This document shows positions 42,418 through 54,743 of a stretch of DNA of 64,000 bases, piece by piece; positions within the stretch are counted from its first letter, which is position 1, and every line of letters starts with the position of its first letter. A model generated the notes under the pieces. It searched no databases. It was not told the origin of the DNA and worked only from the letters and a program-made list of their open reading frames with translations. Both the position numbers and the translations under genes were made by a program. Origin of the DNA: Zygaena filipendulae (taxonomy: Eukaryota > Arthropoda > Insecta > Lepidoptera > Zygaenidae); NCBI GenBank assembly GCA_907165275.2, contig OU015673.1, forward strand, positions 6,723,001-6,787,000. The letters run 5' to 3'.

Positions 42418-42545
42418 AGACATAGACATAGACATATACTTTATTTGGCATCAACATCAAAATACCTTAAATAGCAATACAAAAAAATACAAGTAGGTAC
42501 GTAAAAGGAGTAAATTGTTAAGTATTTGTTGCGATGCCAAACTGG
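42418..42545 (-). repeat. LINE 3' end with (TAGACA)n tail, reverse
   Basis: Starts TAGACATAGACATAGACATA then TACTTTATTTGGCATCAACA. Read on the minus strand this is a 3' UTR with AATAAAGTA followed by a hexamer tail. Confidence 0.5.
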
Positions 42546-42775
42546 ACACCGACTCAGAATTTACTATAGTTGTATTCACCATATAAAATTCTAACAAACT
42601 TCCCACACAGGTGAATCCACGAGATATAGCCAGTAGCCCATAGATAATTTCTCATTTAGACTTATGGATATGCGGCCCCAACGAACTTTGCTGAACAGCC
42701 GGCGTCCCTGCGTCATTGGGCGTTTTCCCACTATAACGGCACGGCGATGTCGACAGCCTCATCATGGGATTAATC

Positions 42776-43005
42776 CGGCGACCGGATTTGCGTAGTAGGT
42801 AATACCACGCCTACCCGCTAATCAAGAGGTTCCGGGTTCGATTCCCGGTGGGAAATCGAGACCCGTTTTTCAGTCTGGGCGTTATATTTATAATATACTA
42901 TAGTATAGGTATATATAGCAGTGTTTACAGAATGATTTATACATTTATTATATACTAACCATGTGTTATGACATAATTATGACTATTATTACCATTATTA
43001 TTACT
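42776..43005 (+). mobile_element. tRNA-derived SINE, second subfamily
   Basis: GCGTAGTAGGTAATACC (A box region), CTAATCAAGAGGTTCC, GGGTTCGATTCCCGG (B box), TTTCAGTCTGGGCG, ending in an ATTATTACCATTATTATTAC tail. The head matches 5912-6174 but the body differs. Confidence 0.7.
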
Positions 43006-44049
43006 ATAATTTTTAAATGTATGAAAACACTCAGTACCTACCTTGCTGAATATACTTTTGGTGACCCCGACTGGTAAGTTTTAATAAAGCAATAGAAACC
43101 TTAGTTGGTCAGCAACAAATTAATTTACAATCCACTCAGCTATTCGGCAAACAACTTTTGTTCAACATCGGTCGGTGGTGTGATGATAATAGGCCCCGGA
43201 TGTAACGGACGCCGTTGCTGTGTGAAAAACGTCTAATGTGAAAAAGCCCATTGGCGATAACATAGCTGCGTCATCGCGGGCCGAGCCCCGCCTGCCCTTT
43301 AGTGCGCAATACGCGACACGCATCAGTGTTTCTCCTGACGTAGATTGACGTGTGACAAATACCAAGAAAATAGAAGGCAAATATGAAGAATAATATATTA
43401 GCCAACAGTCAACGGGTTGCACTGTACGTGTATGCGAAAGGTTATGAATATGGATGTGGAAAGCCAGAGAGGTAGGATCGTTTCACAGGTTCAATGCCTC
43501 TGCCTACTCCTCGACAGGCTTGAGCTCGACAGGCTTGTTTGGAAGTAATGAATTTCACAATACAGAACTAGTGCAGATGGAACGAAATAGTAGAACAAAA
43601 TTATAAAGCGAGCGTTTTTTAATTAGAAAAATAACATTCGATCATTGAATGATAAACATTGATGTAAAAAGAGATAGCGTAAGTAAAATATCGCGGGATA
43701 TCCAGGATAAAAGTATTTATTTATTTATAACTCCTGAGGCGTTGGCTAGAAACTCAAAAAAGCACTTATTTTCTCAAGAAGAAAAATAAGAACATACGTG
43801 CTTCCTGCGATTTCTTTTTATTTATGTATGAAACAGATAAATCAATTGTTACTGATTTGAAAACTATAAAATATTTCCTAATTGTCAGTAGGTATATTAT
43901 TTATCCTATTCGAATAAAAAATAAAACAGAAAATATAGGAAGACAAAGGAAAATTTTATTGTTTTATGTCAAAAATCCTTTTTTGCCCCAAAAAAAAAGT
44001 TAATGTATAATGCTTCGTCCCAAACCTTTACGTGAATGGTTAATATATA

Positions 44050-44250
44050 ATAGCTGTATCTCGCGGTTTCAACCCCGGTAATTTCGAAGTTCCCGCGGGA
44101 ATTCCGGATTACAATATAGCCTATGTTACTCAGGGATAGTGTAGCTTTTCGATGGTGAAAGAATTTTAGAAATCGGTCCAGCAGTTTTTGCGTTAAATCG
44201 TAACAAACAAACAGACGAACGAGCAAACTCACATTCGCGTTCATAATTTA
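44050..44250 (-). mobile_element. Helitron, reverse
   Basis: TAGCTGTATCTCGCGGTTTC, AATTCCGGATTACAATATAG, GCAGTTTTTGCGTTAAATCG. Confidence 0.65.
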
Positions 44251-44952
44251 AGAATTCATCATTGCACCTAATAGTTTCCCTGAGGCAATAACGAAATTCA
44301 TGTAGGTGAAACGGTGAGTAATGGCAAGTAATAGATTAATTAATTACTATTGTAACTGTTCTCCCATCTGCACGCACATATTTCTCTGACGGTCTGACCG
44401 TTATTTCATGGAAGTCGGCGTGTTGAATCCAGTGGCGAGACACAGTTTTCTACTTAGCAGTGCACTGAGACTCGATCCGAGTGCATTCACTGTGCACACA
44501 CTAAATTAAAACCTACTAATGGATATTATAAATGCGAAAGTGAATTCATTTTTTTGTAACGCTTTAGCCAAATACAAATAGAATAAAGTTTAACTTTTGT
44601 CTGTCTAATAACTAATTACTTTAGTTCCCGCTGTTGTTTATGATTTTTCTTTTATGTACACAATACAATATTATGATAATCTCAAAAACCGTCACGCCGT
44701 CACAAATCATTCTGTTTCAGACATACCTAACAACAAGAGCCCTGTAAATCTGTCAACACAGACGTAGACATAGATAACAAGTGTGATATATCTGTAGTGC
44801 TATATTTCTAACCGAGGCGACGCCCGGCTGGCGTCACCCGCAAAACTTTTAAATATTCCGACTCTGACACTTCTATTTGTTAGTAGTTCCGCAATTTCAT
44901 GCGTGGAAAAAACGAGTCCTGAAAGTTCAATGATCTTTCACTTTAATTCTTA

Positions 44953-45150
44953 CTAGCTGTCTCCCGCAGTTTCACCCGCGTGAAACGTTTTTATATACCT
45001 AACAACTGTTTTTCCCGACATCCGATTTAAATGTAACAAAGCCTATGTGGCTCCACAGTCCAGGCTTAGCTTAATCTAGCTGTGGAAACATGACAATCCG
45101 TTCCGAAGATTCGGAGCTTATTGTGAACAGACAGACCGACAGAAAAGAAT
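44953..45150 (-). mobile_element. Degraded Helitron, reverse
   Basis: CTAGCTGTCTCCCGCAGTTT then ACCCGCG, followed by strongly diverged sequence. Confidence 0.5.
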
Positions 45151-45165
45151 TTTAAAAATTTTTAA

Positions 45166-45213
45166 AATATTTTAACCAAAAATTGGTTACTCTCAATTTT
45201 TGGTTAAAATATT
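45166..45213. repeat. 20-bp-arm hairpin
   Basis: AATATTTTAACCAAAAATTG and its exact reverse complement, separated by the 8-nt loop GTTACTCT. Confidence 0.85.
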
Positions 45214-45359
45214 CAATGTACGGAATCCAAATACCAACCGAATACCTAATCCTTCAGTATGTCCTTATGCTTACACCATTTAGGTAAATTGAAATTAAAA
45301 AAAATAAATCTTAAATTTTGTTCCAATTTTGAAAACTTCAAACAACTGTACATGCATAT

Positions 45360-45720
45360 TTTTTTTACAAATCCGTGCTATGGAATATAGAATGCAACCG
45401 AACGTCTCTAATTTAAGCAAAGACATTTTTTTTTGTAGAAGTTTATCTACCCCTTTTGTCCATACAGCCAATTCAATTGTTTCTTTCTTCTTCTGAAGTT
45501 ATTACATTGTATTGTGCATTTGTGCGAAATGTAGTGTACATCAGTAATGGAACACTAATAAGCATACACCACTTTTACACAATATTAACAACGATAAACT
45601 AATTTGTAAAACAAAGAAATAAAACTGACATCCATTTTGCTTAAATGCCGCCAAAAATCCAATCTTAAGCAAAGACAACAAAATATATCTTGGTGAATTC
45701 TACAGATAAAATAAATAGAA
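45360..45720. repeat. Unclassified ~0.45-kb repeat family, copy 2
   Basis: Aligns by eye with 31180-31690 at CTACCCCTTTTG, CATACAGCCAATTCAA, ACGATAAACTAATTTGTAAA; the TTTTGGAAG units are absent. Confidence 0.55.
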
Positions 45721-46085
45721 ACAATAAATTATAAAGTGACAGAATACTTTGAACAATGGACACAGTCGTAAAGTTATTCAAAAGAAATGAAAAAATATAC
45801 ACATTTATTTTATTTTTTTTGACTACCTAATTTATGGGCGACCTTTATTGTGAGAAATACCTATTTATTTTGTTTTTCTATCCTAGGGAATTTCTATAAT
45901 TTACGATCATATTACTTATAATAAATTGTCTACAAATTTCAGCGTTGGTTTTAGGTGAATTGACTAGAAACTCAGAAGATAACTTCCTGCTGATTTAAGA
46001 AAAAATCTAGACATTGCAATAATTAGGTAGCAAAATACAATTTACTTGTATAGATAGATACTTATTATTGGATATTTATCATATC

Positions 46086-46342
46086 TAATATATATAAATC
46101 ACGTGTCACGTTGTTTGTCCGCGATGGACTCCGAAACTACAGAACGGATTTTGATAAAATTTTGTGACCGTTTATAATATGGTCCAACTTAAAAGATAGG
46201 ATAGTTTTTATCCCGGAATTCCCGCGGGAACTCCGGAATTAATGCGGGGAACTGCTTATCACCGTAAACTACAGCACTTTTTTCCCGGAATTACCGCGGG
46301 AACTCCGAAATTACCGCGGATGAAATCGCGGGTGACAGCTAG
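46086..46342 (+). mobile_element. Helitron, ATCACGTGTCACGTTG subfamily
   Basis: CTAATATATATAAATCACGT, GTTTGTCCGCGATGGACTCC, two CCCGGAATT.CCGCGGGAAC blocks, ending GGTGACAGCTAG|T. Shares its 5' part with the reverse copy 59579-59766. Confidence 0.75.
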
Positions 46343-46410
46343 TTGTAGTATAAATATTTGGCTATTTTTTTAATAACACTTTTGCAACTTTTCAGCAAAC
46401 ATAATCTTTA

Positions 46411-46722
46411 CTACTATATAAATGCGAAAGTAAGTTTGTTCGTTACGCTTTCACGCCTTAACGGCTAAACAGATCATAATGAATTTTTACATACATGATT
46501 TCAGGGGTACCTACAGAGAAGGACATAGGGTTTTTTCCCGGGATTCCCACGGGAACTCCGAAATTAACACGGGTGAAACTACATTAAATTTTGCATACTA
46601 CATCGTTGTCAAAGGTTATAAGGTAGGTACAGGTAAAAATATAGAGTAGTAGGTACTTTTATCTCAGAATACCCACGGGATATCCGAAATTAACGCAGGT
46701 GAAGCCGCGGGAACGACTAGTA
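46411..46722 (+). mobile_element. Helitron, long form
   Basis: ACTATATAAATGCGAAAGTA, GTTACGCTTTCACGCCTTAA, duplicated core, ending GAAGCCGCGGGAACGACTAG. Confidence 0.7.
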
Positions 46723-46749
46723 ATAGGTATTTTATATTATCTGTGGTAA

Positions 46750-46972
46750 TCCTACTAATATTATAAATGTGAAAGTGTGGATGTTTGGATGTCTGGATAT
46801 TTGGATATTTGGACGTTTGTTACTCAATCACGCAAAAACGGCTAAACGGATTTGGATGAGATTTGGCATGCACGTTGTCAGGGGAACAGAGAAGGACATA
46901 GGGTAATTTTTATCCCGGAATTCCCGCGGAAACTCCGAAATTACCGCGGGTGAAACCGCGGGGCACAACTAG
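46750..46972 (+). mobile_element. Helitron, near-complete reference copy
   Basis: 223 bp: 5' TCCTACTAATATTATAAATG; 3' hairpin CCGCGGGTGAAACCGCGG followed by GGCACAACTAG|T. Shows both Helitron hallmarks, 5'-TC and a hairpin about 10 nt before 3'-CTRR. Confidence 0.8.
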
Positions 46973-47515
46973 TAGCATATAAAGAAATCATAAAAAAACG
47001 CCAAAAACCACCGTGCTCGATTTCATTTTTATTTTTTCATACCTCATGTTTTTCTTAGCCAGTGGCTCTATAGAGTATTAGGTACTATACCTATATAGTA
47101 CCTAATAGTTAATACCCTAAAAGGCTATTATGTTCCTACCTATGACTTACAATCATGCAATTATCCAAACATCTAAAACTTACATTCAAGACGTTAGTAG
47201 GATAGTAGATTATCTATAAGTAGCGAATTGCCAACACGCAACAAAAATATAACGTGGGAAAAAATAGTTTCTAACATTGAAATCTCTGAACTGACCCAAA
47301 TACCGGAGAGTTCGATAATATTGGGCAAAGTTTGGTGACATCTCATAGCTTCTGCCAGCACGTAAGTGTTAAAACCATGATTGAATACTTATACACAGGA
47401 ACCAAGAAACGGAATCTAAATATTTATATTACAAAACCGACTTCAAAAATAAGGAGATTTATAATTGAATCGTCGCTTATTAAAAGTGTGTTACGCAATT
47501 TCTCCGTCACTAATC

Positions 47516-47830
47516 CCTACTTGTAATATTATAAATGCGAAAGTAACTTTGTCTGTCTGTCTGTTACGCATTCACGCCTCAAAGGCTCAACTGATCATTA
47601 TGAAACTTTGCATACACGTTCTCAGGGGTACAGAGAAGGACATAGAGTATATTTTATCCCGGAATTTCCGCGGGAACTCTGAAATTTACCTTGGTAAATC
47701 TGCATAAAATTTTCCATACTACCTACATGTTGTCAGGGGTAGATCTATGAAAAGATATAGGAAAATTTCATACCGGAATCCCCGCCGAATCTCCGAAATT
47801 AACGCGGGTGATACCGCGGCGAACAGCTAG
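47516..47830 (+). mobile_element. Helitron, long form
   Basis: TAATATTATAAATGCGAAAG, GTCTGTCTGTCTGTTACGCA, duplicated core, ending GATACCGCGGCGAACAGCTA then G. Confidence 0.7.
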
Positions 47831-47929
47831 ATTTTAATAATTCATAAGTTGCGGAATTCCCGCAGGAACTTCAAAGTAATCTAATTGACTTCTTATAGCA
47901 TACTTCCGTACTTTGGTACATAAAAAATC

Positions 47930-48128
47930 AATTATTTAAATTTGTTTCTGTCTGTCTACCTGTTTGTTTCGGCTATTTTCTAAAACGGCTGGACCGATTT
48001 TAACGAGACTTTCACTGGCAGATAGCTGATGTTATGTGGAGTAACTAAGGCTACTTTTATTTTAAAATTAAATAGTTCTTGCAGGAATTCCGAAACTTAC
48101 ACGGTCGAAACCACGGGGCACAGCGAGT
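47930..48128 (+). mobile_element. Helitron, GGCAGATAGCTGATGTTAT subfamily
   Basis: AACGGCTGGACCGATTTTAA and CTTTCACTGGCAGATAGCTG recur at 37720-37890 and, reversed, at 55085-55260. Terminus decayed to GGCACAGCGAG. Confidence 0.6.
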
Positions 48129-48584
48129 TATTGATAAAAAAGTAATTGTGAAAATTTTGTTTTGCGTCTGTTTACTTTGCCGGACACATCAAAGTGTCCT
48201 TACGCGGGTGAAATCACTTGCAAACAAAGGCTATAAAAAAAACGGATTTCAATCTGTCCGGAACAGGTCGTTAAGCGAAAAAACAAAAAGAGGCAATGCT
48301 ACAAGTCGAGACGGAGCGATATCACAACTTGTAAAAAATAGGGAAATACATTACTGAACAGTACTCAATGATGGTGAGGCGAAATGTCCACACAGAAAGG
48401 CCGCCCGTGTCCGCTCTGTGCGACTCCCTGACGGCACTACTCCGCCCCGGATAAATTATTATTCATCGAGGGGATCTTATTACGGCTGACGATAATGAAA
48501 CGGGAACGATACGATTGGGATTAAAAAAAAAAAAGAAATGTGCTTACAGTAAAAAAATACCGGCGATACATATACACCCCGGGG

Positions 48585-48890
48585 CTTATACCGAAAAATG
48601 ACGTCACGAGTCCCCCATCCTAAACTTTATTGCACTTTATCCATGTTTATTTTCATTAATTTGAAAAAGCAATAAAATACGTGTCTATTATTTTATTGCA
48701 ACCCGGTGCAGTTTGTACGGGGCTTATAACGAAAAATGACGTCACGAGTCCCTCACCCTAAACTTTAATGCGCTTTATCTATGTTTATTTTCATTAATTT
48801 GAAAAAGCAAAAAATGCGTGTCTATAATTTTTTTATTTTCCAACTGACAGATTAATTAGAATTTTGATTTTCATACCTCGGAAAATAGGT
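48585..48890 (+). mobile_element. CRE-bearing MITE, copy 11, with internal tandem duplication
   Basis: GGGGCTTATAACGAAAAATGA..ACGTCACGAGTCCCTCACCC..GTGTCTAT occurs twice in a row (units near 48590-48700 and 48720-48830) before one common right end. Confidence 0.7.
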
Positions 48891-50039
48891 AAGTTTATTA
48901 TTGTAATTAATTATTGTATTTTGTGTTAAATTATTTAAATTAATGTTAATTTAACGAAACTGTGACGTTTTGCACTTCGAAGTTTTGTCGCTACATTTTT
49001 CATGATTTTTCAAGTAAGAGTCTATCACCGCAAGAGTTGGTCGAAGGTCACAGAATCCTACATTTTCATCTCGACGGAGAGACAAATTTTTATACAGACG
49101 ATATCATGTATTTTTGGAATATTTAGCACGCATATAACTTTCTGAGCTTATTAAAAGTCAGACAGTTATTTCGTTTTAGACAGCTGATAGTTTGGTTATT
49201 TATTGAAATTTTTCTTTATTTATACAGGTTTTTTTTTGCTATGAATTTTTTTACGGGTTTTCAAAATTATATTTTACTGCTTTTTTCTCCATAAAGTGAT
49301 ATTATGTTCTATTCCCGTCTACTTTATTAACAACAGGAAATCATACATAACCCAAATTTAGTTTTTGACTTAAATATTGATTGACTTAAAGATTTGAATA
49401 TTGTAATCAAAGTTTAATATTGCAGCATAAGCGAAAATGCTAATGAATCCGTTTATATTTTTGGACTAAGTATCATGTATGTTTTACTGATGTCCATTAA
49501 TATTTTTCGAAACAAATAATGTTCACACTTCTTCTATTAGTAATTTATTGTTGCTTTTATCGAATTCCAACTAACAGTGAAGCAATATCTGTCCAAATGG
49601 GTTCCCCTTGCGTGGTTTGACCGACAAAAAGAGTAATAAATACAATACCATTTAGGTAATATTGTTAAAACTCAAAGTGTTTTTTTAAGCAACCGCCTAT
49701 ACACGTATCTAGGAAGGTCATTTTAGAAAACTATGTTGACATCATATACCTGCCTAAATAAAGACTAAACGAATTATGTTTTTTCTGTTAATTTAAGTAA
49801 TTATATTTACTCGTAGATGGTAGAGCTGACGGTCGTTAAGATCGATGAATATAGTATGTATAATACGGCGTAGGATACTTGCATGAAATTTATTTTAAGA
49901 AATTGTGTCAATATTTCAAAAATAGAGCCTTAGAAAAGCGTTATTGTGAAAGATTTACTATAAAAATTTCAATAATTTTCAAAATATTGAACTTTTAATT
50001 CTTGAAACGGAACGTTGCAACGGAACACCAATCACAGCC

Positions 50040-50410
50040 ACGCTTAATACATTACGTCACTTTTATTTTTTTAGGAAACATTTACCTCTTTCAGAGAAGG
50101 TAAAAGAAACTAAGTGCATACAGTCAACGCATATTTTCCATTTTCTGAAGTTTTTTATTTTAAAATGCATCGGTAAAATGCATTTCGATTCTTCACTGGA
50201 ACTTTTGGAAGTAAATCGACACAGTTCAACCTTAATTTCGCTTTTGGATATTGAAGTTATCTGTCTGTCAGTGTCACATGACCCTGTCAATACGACAATG
50301 ACATTTCTATCACAGATTAATAAGCCGTATTTTGAACTAGTGACGTCATTCCGCGTTTCGGCGGTAAAGTCAAAAGTAGGAACTTTGAAACGCTCTATTT
50401 AATTAATGTA
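50040..50410. repeat. Unclassified ~0.45-kb repeat family, copy 3
   Basis: TTTACCTCTTTCAGAG, GCATACAGTCAACGC, GCATTTCGATTCTTCACTGG and AACTTTTGGAAG match 31200-31400; diverges after about 50230. Confidence 0.5.
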
Positions 50411-51096
50411 TGCGTATATTGTTTTTCTTTTTCTTGCTTTGTTTAAGTAGACCATATATCTTTAAAATAGACTGGAAAACAAAAATTCTTGCAAGTACCC
50501 TAAAGTCACGATAGTTTTTAACTCTTCAATTTTTATATTTCCAGTTTCTATTAACACTGTATGTTTCTATGAAAAACAAATTTTATATAGAAGAATTATT
50601 ATTATTTTCACACGAACAGAAGAACGCAATTTATAACTTTATTCGGATCAATATCACTGGGCTCCCATGGGAAGAGGCAAACAATTTTATTCCTATTCTG
50701 ACAGCTTAGTTCCAGAAAAAATATCTCTATAGGTACCTATTTATATTTTTTTTACATAATCCGAGTACCTAACAAAACACACGCTACGATTCTAAGGAAT
50801 GGTCTCTGAAGCTTGAATTATATTAAGATAACTGTACCTATACTGATATGCCGAGAATTTTAGGGTTAAGTTGAAAGAATTAAATCGTCACCAATCTCTA
50901 CTTCCTATATTTATATTGTAAATCTTTATGTCCTGAGTCCTGACTGAGTGACTTTTATTATCATCATCATTCATAAACGGCCAGACCACGCTTTCTTTTT
51001 CAAAAATGCATACGCTAAAGGCATGGGAACGGAGGTGAATCTTGTTATGGAAATACCGTTACTTTTGATAACTGTAGAGGTCACTAATATTAGAAA

Positions 51097-51282
51097 CTAG
51101 CTGTTCACCCGCGGAAACTTCGGAAATCCCGCGGGGATTCCGGGATAAAAGGTAACCCATGTCCTTTTCTGTACCTCTGACAGCGTGTGTACAAAATTTC
51201 ATGATGATTGGTTGCGCCATTAAGGCATGAAAGCGTAACAGACAGACAGAGTTACTTTCGTATTTATAATATTAGTAGGGAT
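51097..51282 (-). mobile_element. Helitron, reverse
   Basis: CTAGCTGTTCACCCGCGGAA (hairpin shortened), AAGCGTAACAGACAGACAGA, TTTATAATATTAGTAGGGA. Confidence 0.7.
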
Positions 51283-51540
51283 GTAAAAGGTTCTCAGTGT
51301 CATCCCTTCACACGGAAAAAACTGTACGGATTTGGATCAAATCTGGAATGAATAGCTTACTTGTAGGTATATTCCGATTACTACATACATTAACATGTAA
51401 GAATTTTTCATACTTCATTTTTATCCAGGGAATCCCCGAATCTCTCTATATAATTCTATCTACAGATCTAATCTATCTAATCTGAATACAGATTATTTTA
51501 GATCATTCTCCTCCATTTCTTGATGTCAGTCTAAAATCTG

Positions 51541-51764
51541 GGCCCTTATTCACTATGACCATAACGCGTCGCACTAAGACACCACTTAAATTGCTTTTCC
51601 CTCGTGTTCATAGAAGTTTCACTTTAAAAAAATACATTTCCAACGTTTCTTTTGTCATAAAGATTATAAATTTCTTATATTTTTGCATATGGAGCGTTTG
51701 GGATTGTGTTTTTGGGACGCGCGTTATCGGCAAGGAATGTAGTTGGTCATAGTGAATAAGGGCC
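51541..51764. mobile_element. MITE with GGGCCCTTATTCACTATG inverted repeats, 224 bp
   Basis: Left GGGCCCTTATTCACTATGAC, right GTCATAGTGAATAAGGGCC. Longer relative of 21035-21117; no transposase frame. Confidence 0.8.
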
Positions 51765-53753
51765 ATGCTGTGGACTGACAATAACAAATGTACGGAGATG
51801 TCATACATTACACCGGGGAACTCATAAAACATAATTTAGTAGGCGCGTTCTGGTGTGAACACGTGATTTATCTTTTGCTCCGTCTAATATAACTATTAAA
51901 CAATGAGGCTACCGCCATTTTCAATTCATAAATTACTATCATAATTTATATACAATTAGATTTATGATTTTTAAATTTTATTTTGTCTAGCATTGCGTTT
52001 CAACCGGGCAAATATTTTTTAATAAGTAGGTATGAAATTTGTTCGAAATTGTTGTCATATGCTGTGGAATTTTGTTGAGTAAATAATTAAATAAATACAA
52101 TGTAGGTACTTTAGTATACATTATATCGTTATACAAGACTAGCTGTCTACCGCGATTTTTCCCGCGTTCATTATAGAGTTTCCAGATTATTATTTTTTAA
52201 ATTAAAAACGTAAGACGGCATTTTCGATCAAAGCTCTCGGCCGGCTTGATCTCTGCCGACATCTTGAACAATACTCATCATATTTTAACAAATTTCATAT
52301 TTTTTTATTAATTTACGTCCAAAATGTTTTGCTTTTTTTTTTTAAATCTTTGTAACGAACTTTGAAAACTGAATACCCTAGCTCAATACGTTCGTCGTTT
52401 ATCCTTACACCATGTACATGACGTCATAAATCATAGAGCAATGACAGGCGGAGGTACGACATCGAAGTTTCACACTTTAATGTCCCTATTTCCGGGGCCA
52501 ATGACCACACATCTCATCTGAAGCGAGGCAAGTCCAGTCTGAAACAAGGATGGTCTTGGGATAAACGTGTAGTGTTGTCCTGTTCGCAGATGGACATTGT
52601 TTACGTTTCAGGGTTGGTAATACGGGTAACGGCGCGAGCGGTAATGGATCTCGAATCTGGAACGTTTGATTTGGTATCTCTTTAACTGATGCGGTTAGCG
52701 ACTTGATCTATCTGTAACGGTGAATTATTGTCGCTCAAGATTGAGGTTTAAGTTATAGACTTGGGTTTGACTATACATTCAAAATGGTGGATCGTTCCTC
52801 CGTCTTCTGCTATCTATATAACTTGCGGTTTCACCCGCGCTTAACCCTTTTCAATCTCTTGGCGTTGGAGGTCAAAAAAAGGTTTTGTTAATAATTATTT
52901 ATTTACTGGTGTAAAGATTGTATAATAGAGGATTCCGTCAAAGAGAATACAATCACTGGGTTCTGTTCAGACGTCTTTTGTCTTTAGTTTTAAATATTTA
53001 TTACTACAGAGAAAAAAATGATATACTTAGGTGTCATAACATTCTCTAATTAAAAATACAATAATAAATTAAAATGACAAATACAAGCTATAAAATAAGA
53101 AGTACTTACAATTATTATAACATTAATATGTATTTTGTAAAATTATGACATTATTTAGGCTATAGAAATAGGTACCTACACATACACCTATAGTAGATGT
53201 TACACCCTATTTATTTATTTATTTATTGGTTTGCCAACAGATTTACGAATACTTACGGTGGGTAAATATTAACTTTTTTGGTTTCGCACAAATTTCATTT
53301 GCATGTCTATAAGTGTTTAATCGATATAATTTTGATTAAACTTTAACTCAGAATAAATAGTACCTACTAGTACATAAGTAACTCGAACACGTAATTTATC
53401 TATCATCGAAATGATAACCGAGTACTCCAAACATAGCGGTAAGATATAATACAATTCTGTGACTCCGAAGCACCAAGTCCATTACTCCATAAAGCATAAA
53501 GTTGAATTACCTAAAAAAGTATAATATCGTCTGAGAATATCGTTGGGTACTACCGTACATACTAATGAGCTTCAGATAAAAAATACGGCGGAACAAAAAG
53601 AGAATATCCCGCTTTTCTTTATTCCTCTGAACTTTACTAAGATCACGCATTAGGATTCTTCATTTCAGACAAAATTGTTATTGTCTGAAATTAATCATCG
53701 CTCATTAGCCGACAAACGAAGCGAATCTCGTGATGGGATGCTTTATGTTTTTA

Positions 53754-53945
53754 CTATAACTGTTCCTCGCGGTTTCACTCGCGTTGTGTCTGTGTTCCCG
53801 AGGGAGTTCCGGGATAAAATTACTCTTTGTCCTTTTTAGTGCCCCTGACAACGTGCATGCAAAGTTTGATGATAATCGGTTGAGTCGTTAAGGCGTGAAA
53901 GCGTAACATATAAACAAACACACTTTCACATTTAAATAGTATCTA
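53754..53945 (-). mobile_element. Helitron, reverse
   Basis: ACTGTTCCTCGCGGTTTCAC, CGTTGTGTCTGTGTTCC, TTGAGTCGTTAAGGCGTGAA; followed directly by another CTAG-end fragment (53946-54060). Confidence 0.65.
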
Positions 53946-54085
53946 CTAGCTGTCCCGCGCGGTAATTTCGAGGTGCCCGTGAGAATTCCAGGGTAAAATA
54001 TAAGTAGATATAAACCTTCCTCATGAATCACTCTTTCTATTGGGGAAAACCGCGTGAAAATTAATCTATAATAATCTATCTAATC

Positions 54086-54471
54086 TATACAGGGTGTCAG
54101 AAAACCTTCGACATATCCGAAACTATGATATTCCTTACACCAATACGAACATTTTAGACGTGGAAATTCAGCTGGGAAATCAACGGTTTTCAAGATAATA
54201 AGCCTCAAAGTTTCGTAAGTATTGTTCTACTTATTGCATATTTTGTAGTTTATCACGTGACCAATATTCTTTCTAAAGTAACTTGGTAAATATTGTGTAG
54301 GTAGTTATACTGTGGTGTAGATTTGCGGGTACATTGCGCGCTACAAATATTTTTTTTAACCTAAAAATAAAATTACATTCCCCAACAATATTTTTACTGC
54401 AGAATAACTTCAACTACTATTTTATATGGATTCCTAGCGGTTATGTCACCGGTCTTTTTACACCCTGTATA
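54086..54471. mobile_element. TIR element, TATACAGGGTGT termini
   Basis: TATACAGGGTGTCAGAAAA at the left and TTTTTACACCCTGTATA at the right bound 386 bp without coding capacity. Confidence 0.65.
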
Positions 54472-54496
54472 AATATACTATATCTATCTATAGGTA

Positions 54497-54743
54497 CACG
54501 GAGAGAAATCAATCAGACCGAAGAGGTTTCGGTCGCCCTTCGTTGCCCGAAGGATATGTTGGCGACACAACATCAGTGACCAGCAGGCTCAGTGACCGAC
54601 CCTGCGCGGTGTCAATAATGTGCAAACTACGGGAGAGTATACTGACCAAATATGGTGCCCGACCGGTATATACCGGTATATCTTCGGTAGGGAACTTTTC
54701 GGTAGCGAACTTTACCGAACGAGCCCCTATTTTTCTCTCAGGG
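54497..54743. mobile_element. MITE flanked by TA, GAGAGAAA termini
   Basis: TA|CACGGAGAGAAA at the left and TTTCTCTCAGGG|TA at the right, 247 bp. Internal FCGGT-type words (TTCGGTAGGGAAC, TTCGGTAGCGAAC) and the CCGGTATATACCGG palindrome. TA flanks suggest a Tc1/mariner-type origin. Confidence 0.6.

Noticed and set aside
42785..42855. tRNA gene at the GGTTCGATTCC box (also 5915-5985)
   Set aside because: Box sequences are present, but a full cloverleaf is not evident and both are followed by SINE bodies and simple-repeat tails.
43162..43422. 86-codon minus-strand open frame
   Set aside because: No domain, no splice partners, ordinary composition for random ORFs.
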